The notes: generated by a model from the sequence alone, not told the origin. DNA of 64,000 nucleotides from Dactylonectria macrodidyma (GCA_020744425.1 JAGMUV010000040.1:124001-188000); one strand, 5' to 3'; shown: positions 31,696 through 41,837, counted from the stretch's first letter. Made by a program: numbers and translations.

Positions 31696-32802
31696 TCACA
31701 GACGGCCTCTCCGGCCATCCTCCGCAATCTTCAACACAGGCTTGAGGTTGTTTACCCGACCCCAAAGGCTTCCCAAGCCCTGTTCAATCCCCTTGGCTTC
31801 TTCTCGTCTAAACCACTCCTCCGCCGACTTGACTCTTTTTGGGTGGATCTCATCAAGAAGTTTGAAGTCTCGCTGGATCACACCTTTATTACCGCCAGAA
31901 GCCTTCCACATGTTCCAAAACCCAGTAAAGTTCTGACGCAGGTTCATCGCAGCTGGATCATTAAGATCGGAGTTATACGCGCTGCTCAGCGATCCATCCC
32001 CAAAAGGGCCTGAAGTCCAATATGTGTCTAGGTCGGTATCGATGTACCTCGCCGAGTGCCCAGTAACCTTCTCAAAAGCCTTGGCCATTTCGTGGTAGTC
32101 AACCATGTCGACGCCAACCTCGAGATCCAACCCGTTCGCTCGATCCTGATGATCAAAAAGCCAACGCACGTAATACCCACAATCATCCAAGTCGACATGG
32201 CAGACAGCACCGTCGCCTAGGGGTACCCGCCATGTCACCACGCCATCCTCGACCTTAGGGCTCATAGGAGTTCCGCGTCCGATTGACATTGCCATATACG
32301 GACCCGTGGTAAAGATTGCAACGCCCATCCTTGCTGAATTGTGTGGATCCTTGTTTTGGTGTAGGATCCATTCAGCAACCCGTCCTTTTCCGTCGTAATG
32401 GCCAGTACGAAACTTTGGGTCGTATCCGCTCTTCTTGTAAACAAAATCGAGATTGCCATACACAAAGAATCGAATGCCCTCCTCTAAAGCGAGTTCATAA
32501 CTCCGTATGGCCCAGAACATCTCGGTCTTCTCTCCGCAATTGAACCCGTCAATGTTGATAAATGCGTATTGGGCGCCGCGAAATCCCTTTCGGAGGCCTT
32601 CCTCGCTGGCAAACGTTCCGACAATGGGCTCAGTGTTGCCGAGAGCAATGAGCTGCTTTGCTCTCGCAGAATTGGGGTCGCGGGTGAGGAAGCGGACTTT
32701 ATAACTGCCATCCTTGACGAGACCCTCAACAACGGGAATCCCTTGAGCACCTGTTCCTCCTACCACAAAGACAATTGGAACCTCGCTGGTATGAGATGCC
32801 AT
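31696..32802 (-). CDS. NmrA-like NAD(P)-binding protein (368 aa)
   Basis: Single intact frame without introns. Residues about 10-21 carry the nucleotide-binding motif IVFVVGGTGAQG, followed by the Rossmann pattern YKVRFLTRDPNSARAKQL and a second strand VGTFASEEGLRKGFRG. The middle has YGNLDFVYKKSGYDPKFRTG and the C-terminal half matches the NmrA fold of atypical short-chain dehydrogenases without the YxxxK catalytic pair. NmrA in Aspergillus senses NAD/NADP and restrains a GATA factor; most fungal paralogs have unknown partners or act in secondary metabolism. No cluster genes are seen next to it, so no pathway is claimed. Confidence 0.9.
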   Translation of the reverse strand: MASHTSEVPIVFVVGGTGAQGIPVVEGLVKDGSYKVRFLTRDPNSARAKQLIALGNTEPIVGTFASEEGLRKGFRGAQYAFINIDGFNCGEKTEMFWAIRSYELALEEGIRFFVYGNLDFVYKKSGYDPKFRTGHYDGKGRVAEWILHQNKDPHNSARMGVAIFTTGPYMAMSIGRGTPMSPKVEDGVVTWRVPLGDGAVCHVDLDDCGYYVRWLFDHQDRANGLDLEVGVDMVDYHEMAKAFEKVTGHSARYIDTDLDTYWTSGPFGDGSLSSAYNSDLNDPAAMNLRQNFTGFWNMWKASGGNKGVIQRDFKLLDEIHPKRVKSAEEWFRREEAKGIEQGLGSLWGRVNNLKPVLKIAEDGRRGRL

Positions 32803-33671
32803 TTTGGAGCTGTTGATTATGGCGAATAGTTGTGAGTTGTGAGTTGTGAGTTATTTTGAGACAATGAGGAAAAGAATTAAGTCAGTGGAGTTATAGGGTC
32901 TTTTTGATATTTATTTCTATACCGTTCAATATGTAGGCACTGTTTCGCTTATGTTTAGCAGGCAATTAATCATCTCTTAGGCGGTGTGACTGTTGAAGCT
33001 GCCACGATCAGTAATTTATAATCCCCGGAGGCCTTTACGTAATTACGATGCACGATGATTACTATTCATCCATCACCAGTTTTACAAGCATTTCAGAAAG
33101 CTGCGGCCAATACATTATGGAACCCTATTAGCATCGGAACAAGCCGGAAGGTTCAGTAATCATATATTGTCAAGAGCTCAACAAGCACGAATGATATTCT
33201 GGCATCCACTAGTATGAGTAATGCATATCTGGTTACTAACCGAAGGAATTTCGGGAGGATCAGTAATCATATTCATACTAACTACAACTGATAGAGTACG
33301 GAAATAAAGGTAGAGTTTCAGCAATGGCTCGGTTGGTTGTTACGCTGAGGACACAGCCCCAGTGATGTTGAAGAGTGTGTGAGGGCCGGCTTCATCCGGC
33401 GTCCCGACACACACCTGATTTGTAAGGCAACTGCCGACACCGGTGATTTCTCTTTCATCCGTCCTTACCTTTGCGATGCATTACACACAGTCACAGAATC
33501 AAGCCATTCTTTCAGTCGTCTGGCGGTTTATTTTGCCCCCGTCACTCTCGCTACCACTCATTCCCTTTAGTCTTTAATGCTATGACCCTTTAAAGGTATT
33601 AATGTACGTAGGGTATTTAACACTTGGTTCATTGAAAACAGACTACTGATTAAGAAGACTGGTTAAGTTGC
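32803..33671. other. AT-rich intergenic stretch, no gene
   Basis: Likely promoter side of the NmrA-like gene (TTGTGAGTTGTGAGTTGTGA direct repeat at about 32830). A 63-codon plus-strand frame at 33379 is not convincing. Confidence 0.4.
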
Positions 33672-34445
33672 TCAAAAAAAAAAATCTACCTCCTTAGACA
33701 CAACTGTAGCCTTAACAGTTAGACTGTGCTGTTCCACTATGTAAGTCTTAGCTAGTTCTCCATCAATATAAACAGCCCAGACCCCACTCGTAAGGCTTTT
33801 TGCAGTAATGCCAATGTCTACATTACTGGAATCCCATGCCTTGAGGGCTACAACCAAGACTTGCTTCTCACCATCCCAGATACTTCTCAGACAATCTATG
33901 TCCTGTGATAGGTCAATACCATCAATACAAGGTTGTTTTGCTAAATTTTCGCGTGTCCAGGGCTTTTCCCACATAATCTTCTGTCTGTCCTTCACGTTGA
34001 GTCGTGCATAGGCAATACCAGCGTTTCCAGTATAGGGATCCATGTGAGCGTTGGCCTCGTTGTCACCTTGAACGTCGTTTCTTGAGTAAAAAAGTCCACC
34101 ATTCTCCCATGAGAGTCGCAGGAAATTCTCAGCATGCTGGAGAAGGCCCTGCAACTCTGTTTCTTTCCCCAATTCTGTTAGCCACTGAACAACATAGCCT
34201 AAGCTCGGTTTGCGAAATGGAAACGCAGCGGCAGGCTGCTTTGCTGCTTCGGCAAGCTCTGGCGAGGACAGTGGCATTGTGAAAAATGGTGTCCTCGGTG
34301 TCGACAATTCTTTCGATATTCTTGGACCACAGTTTGACTATGCAGTTGCACCTCGCCGTCAATACCTGTGATGTATCCCAATGTTTGTTTCTCGTAAAGA
34401 GAGTTAACAAACTCGAAATTCAAAGAATCTATGAACGCATTTGCC

Positions 34446-34652
34446 CTCCAACATGTTAGCTAGGTTCAAAAGTCAATAATAATGGGAAACGCAGGGTGGT
34501 CATCAATTCAATCTGGGGCGTTGATTGAGTTGAAACAGGGGTGGCACGGTCTGTTATATGGCCCGCGCACGCTCGCACGGTGCACATAGTGATCTTTTGT
34601 CCACCGGAGGAGCGATTGAATTGAATTGATGACCACCCTGGGGAAACGACAC
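34446..34652 (-). other. Intron enlarged by a MITE
   Basis: On the minus strand exon sequence ends GCCTG at 34653, the intron starts GTGTCG, has branch GCTAACA and ends GGAG; splicing gives AWANAF. Without the 149-bp MITE and one 8-bp duplication the intron is 50 nt, a normal fungal size. Confidence 0.7.
34492..34640. mobile_element. hAT-type MITE (149 bp)
   Basis: Terminal inverted repeats begin CAGGGTGGTCATCAATTCAA. Exact 8-bp duplication GGGAAACG at 34484-34491 and 34641-34648. No coding capacity. Confidence 0.9.
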
Positions 34653-35400
34653 CAGGCGCTGAAGCCGATGCCAGTTGGAGGTGCGGCTCGGTCTTGCTTC
34701 AAAAACAGCCAATCTACATAAAGTCCACTAGGAGAAACTATACCCTTCTCGTTCCAGGCCTTTCTATAATTGGCGAGGACATCTCCAATTTTGTTTGTCC
34801 CATCACGGACGTCATTGTATCGGATCGCAATGATCTGCCTCGCAAGTCAGCGAAGCGAGTTCAAAAGCTGCCGAAGGGTGCTGCAAACAAACCGGGAACG
34901 GGTTGCAGACAACGAATACAGTGTTGGCTTGCAGCAGACGCCCACCCAATTGTTCCGTTCCATAGCTGCCAGGATGGCAGCTTGAAGGCTCCGGTTGTCG
35001 TAATGGAATATCTCCGGGCCGAGTCCCCAATACAATGGGCTCCACTTGAACATCAGGGACGTTGGCTGTTCAAACTCGTCATCGTCGAATAGCATAGCGT
35101 AGTAAGCGTACAAAGAAGTCATGAGGAGAAGGTGTCCGCTGTACGTTATGTTTTCCCGTACAACGGGGTTGGACCGTGGCTTTCTCAGCTCAGTGCGTCC
35201 AGGGTCCATAAGGTTTCCCATTGACTAGTTAAATACTAGTAAGCCCAGACTTCGGAGCGATATCTTGTGGATTAGGTGACGAATTAAGGGCTTGAAGATG
35301 CTCCTTGCGGCGGGAAGACGATGGTAGTGCGCAACAGAAGTATTGTATGTGATCATTGCGCAGTAGCCTTCGAAACCCCACGAACGGGAAGAGGAAAAAA

Positions 35401-35920
35401 GGAGGGCCCTACCTTTCGATAGAAAAGTCCGTCGGGCCTTCGTCCTGTGTTGGGAAATGCGCTCCTCAACCGCTCCCGTCTCAGCATCCCGACGGAGAAT
35501 ATGACACAACTTGATTTATCAGCCGGTGGGGCGGGAGCCCGACCCTGATTCGCTTTGACCCTCAGCTTTAGCCTCGCCTCGCATCCGAGCTGAACTAGTG
35601 CGTAATCGCACAAGCTTTCTGTCTCTTTTTTACTTTTTCTTCTTCACGGTCGCCTGCCGTCGTCATTCATCCGAGGGCCCGCGGCGCCATCGGCAGTGGC
35701 GGCTCGCCTTTATTCTGCTGAGGCCGACGGTAAAGCGAACCAGGCGCAAAGCCGGTGCGGGTGTGGGGGACGTACTACATACGCAGTATTCTATCGTGAC
35801 GATGCGGTTGTCAATGCCCATGTCGTTGTGAGCGTCATACTACTTGTTGGGGCCTGTAGTTCGGCTACCCTCGTGGTCGCGTCCGCTTCCACGGGGGGGA
35901 CACTGATTGGGAAGAGGTGT
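35401..35920. other. Upstream flank of the pseudogene, no gene supported
   Basis: Minus-strand sequence near 35400-35613 may hold a further decayed exon of the linalool-dehydratase-like gene (a GTAGGG..GAAG intron-like stretch), but no conserved block is readable. GC-rich frames at 35598-35923 are not recognised. Confidence 0.35.
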
Positions 35921-36387
35921 TAGATTTTGACCAATAGGCCAAAAACGCAGCGCGCTACTTATGTAGCACGTTCCTGCCCTAATTGGGTACACATGACCCA
36001 ATCTAACACGCCCCTTCAGTGTGAGGCCTATAGTTAGGCGTTATGCTGGAAATTCTCTTCAGTCATACCTGGTTCTCGAACACCGGATCTCTTGGGTAGC
36101 GTGCGCATAGGTGGATAGCTCAATCAGGTAGTTACAGGCTTTTAGGATTTAGTAATCCACACCTCTGAGACTCTTAATTGTCGGAAAGCTTGCGTGGCAC
36201 TTAGATGACTTGATTGTGTGTGTATTGTCTGTGTGTATCTGGGAGGTCTCCTGGCCGTGACTGCGTATGTGTTCCAATTACCACTAAAAGTGGGGGCCTG
36301 AGGTATCTGCACCAATAGGCAGTCTCAACCCTGGAGGTCACCACGTGACCGCCCGATCAGGTGCTTTGTACATGATCCAATCTAACA
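35921..36387 (-). mobile_element. Internally deleted LTR element (LTR, short leader, purine tract, second LTR-like end)
   Basis: On the minus strand: an LTR at 36387-36179 (TGTTAGATTGGATC..CTTTCCGACA, 209 bp), then about 170 bp of non-coding leader, then a purine-rich tract CTGAAGGGGCG, then at 36007 a new TGTTAGATTGGG start. The second LTR-like block (36007-35921) is only 87 bp, ends AATCTAACA and differs from the first, so it is a variant or truncated LTR. No gag or pol. Confidence 0.5.
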
Positions 36388-36625
36388 GCTATCTTCAGCC
36401 AAGTGTAACGTAAACAAATCATCTTCTGAGTAAACAAACGGCGACATGTGCAGAGTGGCCTGGACCCACTTATCTGGAGCCGTCAGCCAGTTGCCGAACG
36501 ATTTGCGGCTGGCAATACAAAACTTGGACCAATCAGAGCTCGAGAAACTTATTACCCTTGTCTGCACCAAACCCTCATTATTCTGGAAACTTAAGAACTG
36601 ATGTAGAGTCAGCCTTCGGCTGAAT
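36388..36625 (-). repeat. Third, truncated copy of the inverted-repeat arm end
   Basis: Runs in reverse to 36761-36997: same 62-codon frame remnant (minus 36639-36382) and the same terminal CAGCCGAAGGCTGA. Together with the adjoining LTR (36179-36387) it mirrors 36761-37206 of arm 1 across a 130-bp AT-rich spacer (36626-36755). Beyond the LTR the match stops. Confidence 0.85.
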
Positions 36626-36997
36626 AATCTAAAAACCATCTTTTATTATATAAAAAATTAATTTAAATATAAAAACACTTAACTAACTTATTTATTATAT
36701 TAATAATAGCTTTTTTATCTTCTAGGGTTATTAGTCTTGGGGTTGAGATACTTCTCTTAATTCAGCCGAAGGCTGACTCTACATCAGTTCTTAAGTTTCC
36801 AGAATAATGAGGGTTTGGTGCAGACAAGGGTAATAAGTTTCTCGAGCTCTGATTGGTCCAAGTTTTGTATTGCCAGCCGCAAATCGTTCGGCAACTGGCT
36901 GACGGCTCCAGATAAGTGGGTCCAGGCCACTCTGCACATGTCGCCGTTTGTTTACTCAGAAGATGATTTGTTTACGTTACACTTGGCTGAAGATAGC

Positions 36998-37206
36998 TGT
37001 TAGATTGGATCATGTACAAAGCACCTGATCGGGCGGTCACGTGGTGACCTCCAGGGTTGAGACTGCCTATTGGTGCAGATACCTCAGGCCCCCACTTTTA
37101 GTGGTAATTGGAACACATACGCAGTCACGGCCAGGAGACCTCCCAGATACACACAGACAATACACACACAATCAAGTCATCTAAGTGCCACGCAAGCTTT
37201 CCGACA
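36998..37206 (+). mobile_element. Solo LTR in arm 1 with 5-bp target duplication
   Basis: TGTTAGATTGG..TTTCCGACA, 209 bp, flanked by ATAGC at 36993-36997 and 37207-37211. The same LTR lies in arm 2 (40922-41130) and at 36179-36387. Confidence 0.85.
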
Positions 37207-37914
37207 ATAGCCATTTCGTCCGCTTCAACGCTTCTGCGTGTCTTCTTTTCGTTAGGCAATGGGTCCTAAATCTACTTCCCGGGAGCTCTATAATGGACAT
37301 AATTTCCGTTGTCTGTGCCCGCTGTCGCGAGGAGAGACCGGCGGGTGACTTCGTCAGCAAAAGGAAGTCTGCTGGGAATACGAAGAACCGCCTTGATTGT
37401 CGTAATAAGAACGATTCTTATGTTAGCTCTGTCTCCCCACTCTGTAAGATCAATACTAACTAAATGAAGTATTCTAGATCTAGAGACGCGACCTTAATGC
37501 TAAGGAACCTAGCCTCAGCTAAGAGACGTGCTCCGAAGAGAACCGCCGGAGATGCTGGCTTATTGCCTCCTAATGAGAGATTCGGAATTCAGCTTATGTC
37601 GCTAGAGAAACTACAGCAAATTTATACAGCTAGGAGGCTATTCCGAGAGTCACTTAGCTAGCTATACGTTATGCTAGAGATGCCATTTCTACTAACTTAA
37701 TAAAGTATGCAGCATTTCCGTGCTCTAGCTTCCTTACCTCTCATGTAGCTAACGACCCATTCAATCGCCTCACATTCTGATCCATTTACTTCCTGAAGTA
37801 GCATAACTGGTTTGGATTACCGGTACTCTTACTTGGCTGCTAGGTTCCACAGGGCCAGGAAGCATCCGAGACCCTCATATTATTATAATAGAGTTTAACA
37901 AGTACATTAGACCG

Positions 37915-38379
37915 GTGTTCCTAACCACCTCTGGTGGCAGGAAGATTGTCCCGATTCTCCTCGTAGAGAGGGGCTTCCTCATCGGAGCCACTCTCTGCAC
38001 TCGCACCCAGTTCCCCCTGATCATATGCTACGCTATTACCGTTTATAAGCCACAAAGCATTACAGAAGATATAATCGTTTCCGATCTCTCCTACCGGGAT
38101 TTCCAGACTGGGTTAAGCTACGTGGCTATCTCTCGTGTGAAGACGCTCGAGGGCTTGATGTTAGACGCCCCATTTGATCGTAATTACCTAATCTACGGGT
38201 CTCCCTCGGATGGCATGAAGATGAAGATGAGGGATCAGGAGCTTAGGAAACGACAGGTGCTCACACGGAATCCGTACATGTCACATAATACTAAGAATGG
38301 CCATGGCAATGGATCAGTACGTAGAGAATGCAGTAGTAGTAATAGCTTCCCGGGCCGCGGACACACAGCCTTCGGCTGA
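37915..38379 (+). pseudogene. PIF1-like helicase C-terminal remnant (arm 1)
   Basis: 154 codons with CTRTQFPLIICYAITVYKPQ then IIVSDLSYRDFQTGLSYVAI and SRVKTLEGLMLDAPFDR. These are the last helicase motifs (motif V/VI region) of fungal PIF1-type helicases, which form the C-terminal part of Helitron Rep-helicase proteins. Upstream sequence (37664-37914) has the remains of the preceding part with several stops (HVANDPFNRL). The frame ends EC..SNSFPGRGHTAFG into the 3' hairpin region. The N-terminal helicase domain and Rep domain are absent. Confidence 0.75.
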
Positions 38380-38437
38380 GGCTACCCCATGCACCCCATC
38401 GCCGCTCCAATGTGCATGGGGTGACGTAGTATTTTAA

Positions 38438-38803
38438 TTTTACAGCTTGAGGGCGGCAGCTTAGGTTGACACACATTTTCCGGGCTGACACAGGGTTTCC
38501 GGACCAACCTCGGGACGAGGTTGGTAGGCGGTCTCGCCCCACAATGCCAACGGGTACAGACAATCTGGGCTCGTGACAGAGCATCAGCTGCTGTGGGTCA
38601 GTGGCTTGGCCAAAGAAATAACGCAGTAACTGGTCCGAAATGAGGATTATTATAGCTATCTTGTACCGACCCGAGACATCACGACTCGAGTCCATCATCT
38701 TCACTGAGTGCCTTACTGAACGTACTTACCTCTTGCGCCGACTCAATTTTCGACCCTACAATCTACACACAAGCGCTGCCCTTCGCGGAATTCCCTAGGC
38801 TTC
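38438..38803. other. Left half of the spacer between the arms
   Basis: Contains a block at about 38493-38560 (ACGAGGTTGGTAGGCGG, CCACAATGCCAACGGGTA) that recurs, diverged and inverted, at 39545-39612 on the other side of the GNAT gene. Also the promoter region of that gene. Confidence 0.6.
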
Positions 38804-39499
38804 ATGAACATAGTCACGGCGCCGAGCCCCGACGATTTCATCATCGTCAAAACGACGCTGCCGGCTCGGCCGCTGCCCCCCAATACCCAGCGCCAAACGA
38901 TAGAGACGGAACGACTTGTCCTACGGCCGCTCCGCCAGAGCGACATCGCCGCCTTTCACAGCCTCCGGAGTCAGCCTGAGGTCATGCATTTCACGATGCA
39001 AGGGCGAGTGGATAAGGATGTCGCCGAGACCCAGGCCCGCCTGGAACCGTTCCTCCCACCCAACGATATCGAGAACCACAACTTTGCCATCTGCCTGAAG
39101 GAGACAGGCGAGATGATTGGCATTGGTGGCAATCACAACTTCGTCTCGAGCTTCGGCTGGCCCGAAGTAGGCTACATGATCCGGAAAGAGCAATGGGGGC
39201 AAGGCCTCGCGCCTGAGTTTTTGCGGGCGTTTCTCGAGGCCTGGCAGAAGCTGCCGCGGGTGGAGGCCGAAGTGAAGGTGGATCCACGCTCCGTTAATGG
39301 ACTTCCGCAGGACGGCGGCTTGATTCCTGAGCAGCTCATTGCAGTGACAGAGTTAGAGAATGTCCGAAGCCAGAAGACGCTCCACAAATGTGGATTCGAC
39401 CTCTTTCTTACATGGAAGGCGCAGGACACCAGGGGCCAGAATGGCGAGTTGATTGACTTGCCAACATTTCGTTTCTTCTCAAACAAGAAGATCTCCTGA
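38804..39499 (+). CDS. GNAT-family N-acetyltransferase (231 aa)
   Basis: Single intact frame without stops. Residues about 32-45 read ETERLVLRPLRQSDIAAF, the usual start of RimJ/RimL-type (Acetyltransf_3) GNAT domains. The core follows with NFAICLKETGEMIGIGGNHN, then GWPEVGYMIRKEQWGQGLAP, in which QWGQGLA is the acetyl-CoA pyrophosphate-binding Q/R-x-x-G-x-G/A loop, and NVRSQKTLHKCGFDLF, the last helix. Substrate unknown; relatives acetylate protein N-termini, small amines or antibiotics. It is the only intact gene in the spacer of a 4.6-kb inverted-repeat unit, so it may be cargo captured by the element or a host gene hit from both sides. Start at 38804; no alternative closer in. Confidence 0.85.
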   Translation: MNIVTAPSPDDFIIVKTTLPARPLPPNTQRQTIETERLVLRPLRQSDIAAFHSLRSQPEVMHFTMQGRVDKDVAETQARLEPFLPPNDIENHNFAICLKETGEMIGIGGNHNFVSSFGWPEVGYMIRKEQWGQGLAPEFLRAFLEAWQKLPRVEAEVKVDPRSVNGLPQDGGLIPEQLIAVTELENVRSQKTLHKCGFDLFLTWKAQDTRGQNGELIDLPTFRFFSNKKIS

Positions 39500-39690
39500 A
39501 CTTAGATTCAGGTTATTAGTAGTGAATTTTCCCCCGCTGCGAGAGCTACCTGTTGGCATTGTGGGCCGGCGACTACCAACCTCGTCCCAAGGTCGGTCAC
39601 AAAAATCTGGTCCATCCCACTTCATGACCCTCAAGCTATAAAATCAACCATTTTCCGATTGCAGCGTTTCGGACTGCGCGACACAGTCAT

Positions 39691-41372
39691 TTAAAATACT
39701 ACGTCACCCCATGCACATTGGAGCGGCGATGGGGTGCATGGGGTAGCCTCAGCCGAAGGCTGTGTGTCCGCGGCCCGGGAAGCTATTACTACTACTGCAT
39801 TCTCTACGTACTGATCCATTGCCATGGCCATTCTTAGTATTATGTGACATGTACGGATTCCGTGTGAGCACCTGTCGTTTCCTAAGCTCCTGATCCCTCA
39901 TCTTCATCTTCATGCCATCCGAGGGAGACCCGTAGATTAGGTAATTACGATCAAATGGGGCGTCTAACATCAAGCCCTCGAGCGTCTTCACACGAGAGAT
40001 AGCCACGTAGCTTAACCCAGTCTGGAAATCCCGGTAGGAGAGATCGGAAACGATTATATCTTCTGTAATGCTTTGTGGCTTATAAACGGTAATAGCGTAG
40101 CATATGATCAGGGGGAACTGGGTGCGAGTGCAGAGAGTGGCTCCGATGAGGAAGCCCCTCTCTACGAGGAGAATCGGGACAATCTTCCTGCCACCAGAGG
40201 TGGTTAGGAACACCGGTCTAATGTACTTGTTAAACTCTATTATAATAATATGAGGGTCTCGGATGCTTCCTGGCCCTGTGGAACCTAGCAGCCAAGTAAG
40301 AGTACCGGTAATCCAAACCAGTTATGCTACTTCAGGAAGTAAATGGATCAGAATGTGAGGCGATTGAATGGGTCGTTAGCTACATGAGAGGTAAGGAAGC
40401 TAGAGCACGGAAATGCTGCATACTTTATTAAGTTAGTAGAAATGGCATCTCTAGCATAACGTATAGCTAGCTAAGTGACTCTCGGAATAGCCTCCTAGCT
40501 GTATAAATTTGCTGTAGTTTCTCTAGCGACATAAGCTGAATTCCGAATCTCTCATTAGGAGGCAATAAGCCAGCATCTCCGGCGGTTCTCTTCGGAGCAC
40601 GTCTCTTAGCTGAGGCTAGGTTCCTTAGCATTAAGGTCGCGTCTCTAGATCTAGAATACTTCATTTAGTTAGTATTGATCTTACAGAGTGGGGAGACAGA
40701 GCTAACATAAGAATCGTTCTTATTACGACAATCAAGGCGGTTCTTCGTATTCCCAGCAGACTTCCTTTTGCTGACGAAGTCACCCGCCGGTCTCTCCTCG
40801 CGACAGCGGGCACAGACAACGGAAATTATGTCCATTATAGAGCTCCCGGGAAGTAGATTTAGGACCCATTGCCTAACGAAAAGAAGACACGCAGAAGCGT
40901 TGAAGCGGACGAAATGGCTATTGTCGGAAAGCTTGCGTGGCACTTAGATGACTTGATTGTGTGTGTATTGTCTGTGTGTATCTGGGAGGTCTCCTGGCCG
41001 TGACTGCGTATGTGTTCCAATTACCACTAAAAGTGGGGGCCTGAGGTATCTGCACCAATAGGCAGTCTCAACCCTGGAGGTCACCACGTGACCGCCCGAT
41101 CAGGTGCTTTGTACATGATCCAATCTAACAGCTATCTTCAGCCAAGTGTAACGTAAACAAATCATCTTCTGAGTAAACAAACGGCGACATGTGCAGAGTG
41201 GCCTGGACCCACTTATCTGGAGCCGTCAGCCAGTTGCCGAACGATTTGCGGCTGGCAATACAAAACTTGGACCAATCAGAGCTCGAGAAACTTATTACCC
41301 TTGTCTGCACCAAACCCTCATTATTCTGGAAACTTAAGAACTGATGTAGAGTCAGCCTTCGGCTGAATTAAG
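39691..41372 (-). mobile_element. Inverted-repeat arm 2, mirror of arm 1
   Basis: 1,682 bp, the same length as arm 1. All reading frames in it are identical in translation (PIF1 remnant at 40213-39749, 92-codon frame at 40943-40665, 62-codon frame at 41313-41125). The solo LTR is at 40922-41130 with the same ATAGC duplication. TTAA lies at both outer ends of the whole unit (36757-36760 and 41368-41371). Confidence 0.85.
39749..40213 (-). pseudogene. PIF1-like helicase C-terminal remnant (arm 2)
   Basis: Identical translation to the arm 1 copy: 154 codons with QFPLIICYAITVYKPQ and FQTGLSYVAISRVKTLEG. Only the last helicase motifs remain. Confidence 0.75.
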
Positions 41373-41837
41373 GACTGAGGCTGTAAACAGGCTCGTTGGA
41401 AAGCCACAGAATAGCAGAAAAATAATGATATCGATGAAAATAGCGGAAATCGCATTTCTGGCCTTAACTCGGCTGCCTGCCCTGAGGGCCCTCGCTTCAG
41501 CTGCTGCTTATGAGAGTGAAGGTGGTAAATGTGACACTAACCAACGAATAACGCTCACGAGTCGCCCTGTAAAATTTCGGGAGGACAATCTGAAAATCTC
41601 GTATTCAAAGGTCTTGAAAGTTGCGAAAAAACCAGCTTCGTCCCTCGAGGCTCCTCTGCGCAAGCCGCGACCGGCTTGCCTCCCCTGTCAAAATCGCATT
41701 GTATGGGTTCATGACTTCTGACAGGGATACTGTCGCCATGAAGACAGGATGGCATTGGTCATCGCGACCAAGGGTTGGTTCGCATCTGACAGGGGCGCTG
41801 ACGAGATTTCGTAAGCATCCTCTTGTGACGGTCAAGG
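41373..41837. other. Unassigned sequence left of the Copia element
   Basis: Was contiguous with 48458 onward before the Copia insertion. Frames of 98 and 78 codons occur (41425, 41621) but neither is recognisable. No other feature. Confidence 0.4.

Larger units (their letters stand above)
33672..35400 (-). pseudogene. Linalool dehydratase/isomerase-like pseudogene
   Basis: Minus-strand pieces in order: EGYCAMITYNTSVAHYHRLP, then WAY-stop at about 35237 (a W codon expected), then VVRENITYSGHLLLMTSLYA and YWGLGPEIFHYDNRSLQ, a frameshift near 34920 before VFVVCNPFPV, KQDRAAPPTGIGFSAW, an intron (34446-34652) containing a MITE, then ANAFIDSLNFEF and LGYITGIDGEVQLHS, another frameshift near 34320, and a last clean stretch of 200 codons with NGGLFYSRNDVQ, MDPYTGNAGIAYA and a stop at 33672. 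These are the blocks of the fungal linalool dehydratase/isomerase domain, an alpha/alpha-barrel. Fungal members have no proven substrate. Several independent defects make it a pseudogene. Confidence 0.8.
36756..38437 (+). mobile_element. Inverted-repeat arm 1: Helitron-like non-autonomous element
   Basis: 1,682 bp, repeated in reverse at 39691-41372. Outer end CTTAATTCAGCCGAAGGCTG; the inner end repeats that core in reverse (ACAGCCTTCGGCTGA at about 38368) and then has a hairpin TACCCCATGCAC..GTGCATGGGGT before GACGTAG. Inverted short repeat plus 3' hairpin is the arrangement of Helitron2/Helentron ends. The arm contains a solo LTR, a CxxC-type remnant near 37300 (VVCARCREERPAGDFVSKRK) and the C-terminus of a PIF1-like helicase (37915-38379). 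Most of a helicase is missing, so it cannot move by itself. Confidence 0.65.

Noticed and set aside
36757..41371. piggyBac element, because TTAA flanks the inverted-repeat unit
   Set aside because: No piggyBac transposase or CCC-type ends; the third copy of the arm end is not followed by TTAA, and the helicase remnants and terminal hairpin fit a Helitron-like origin better.
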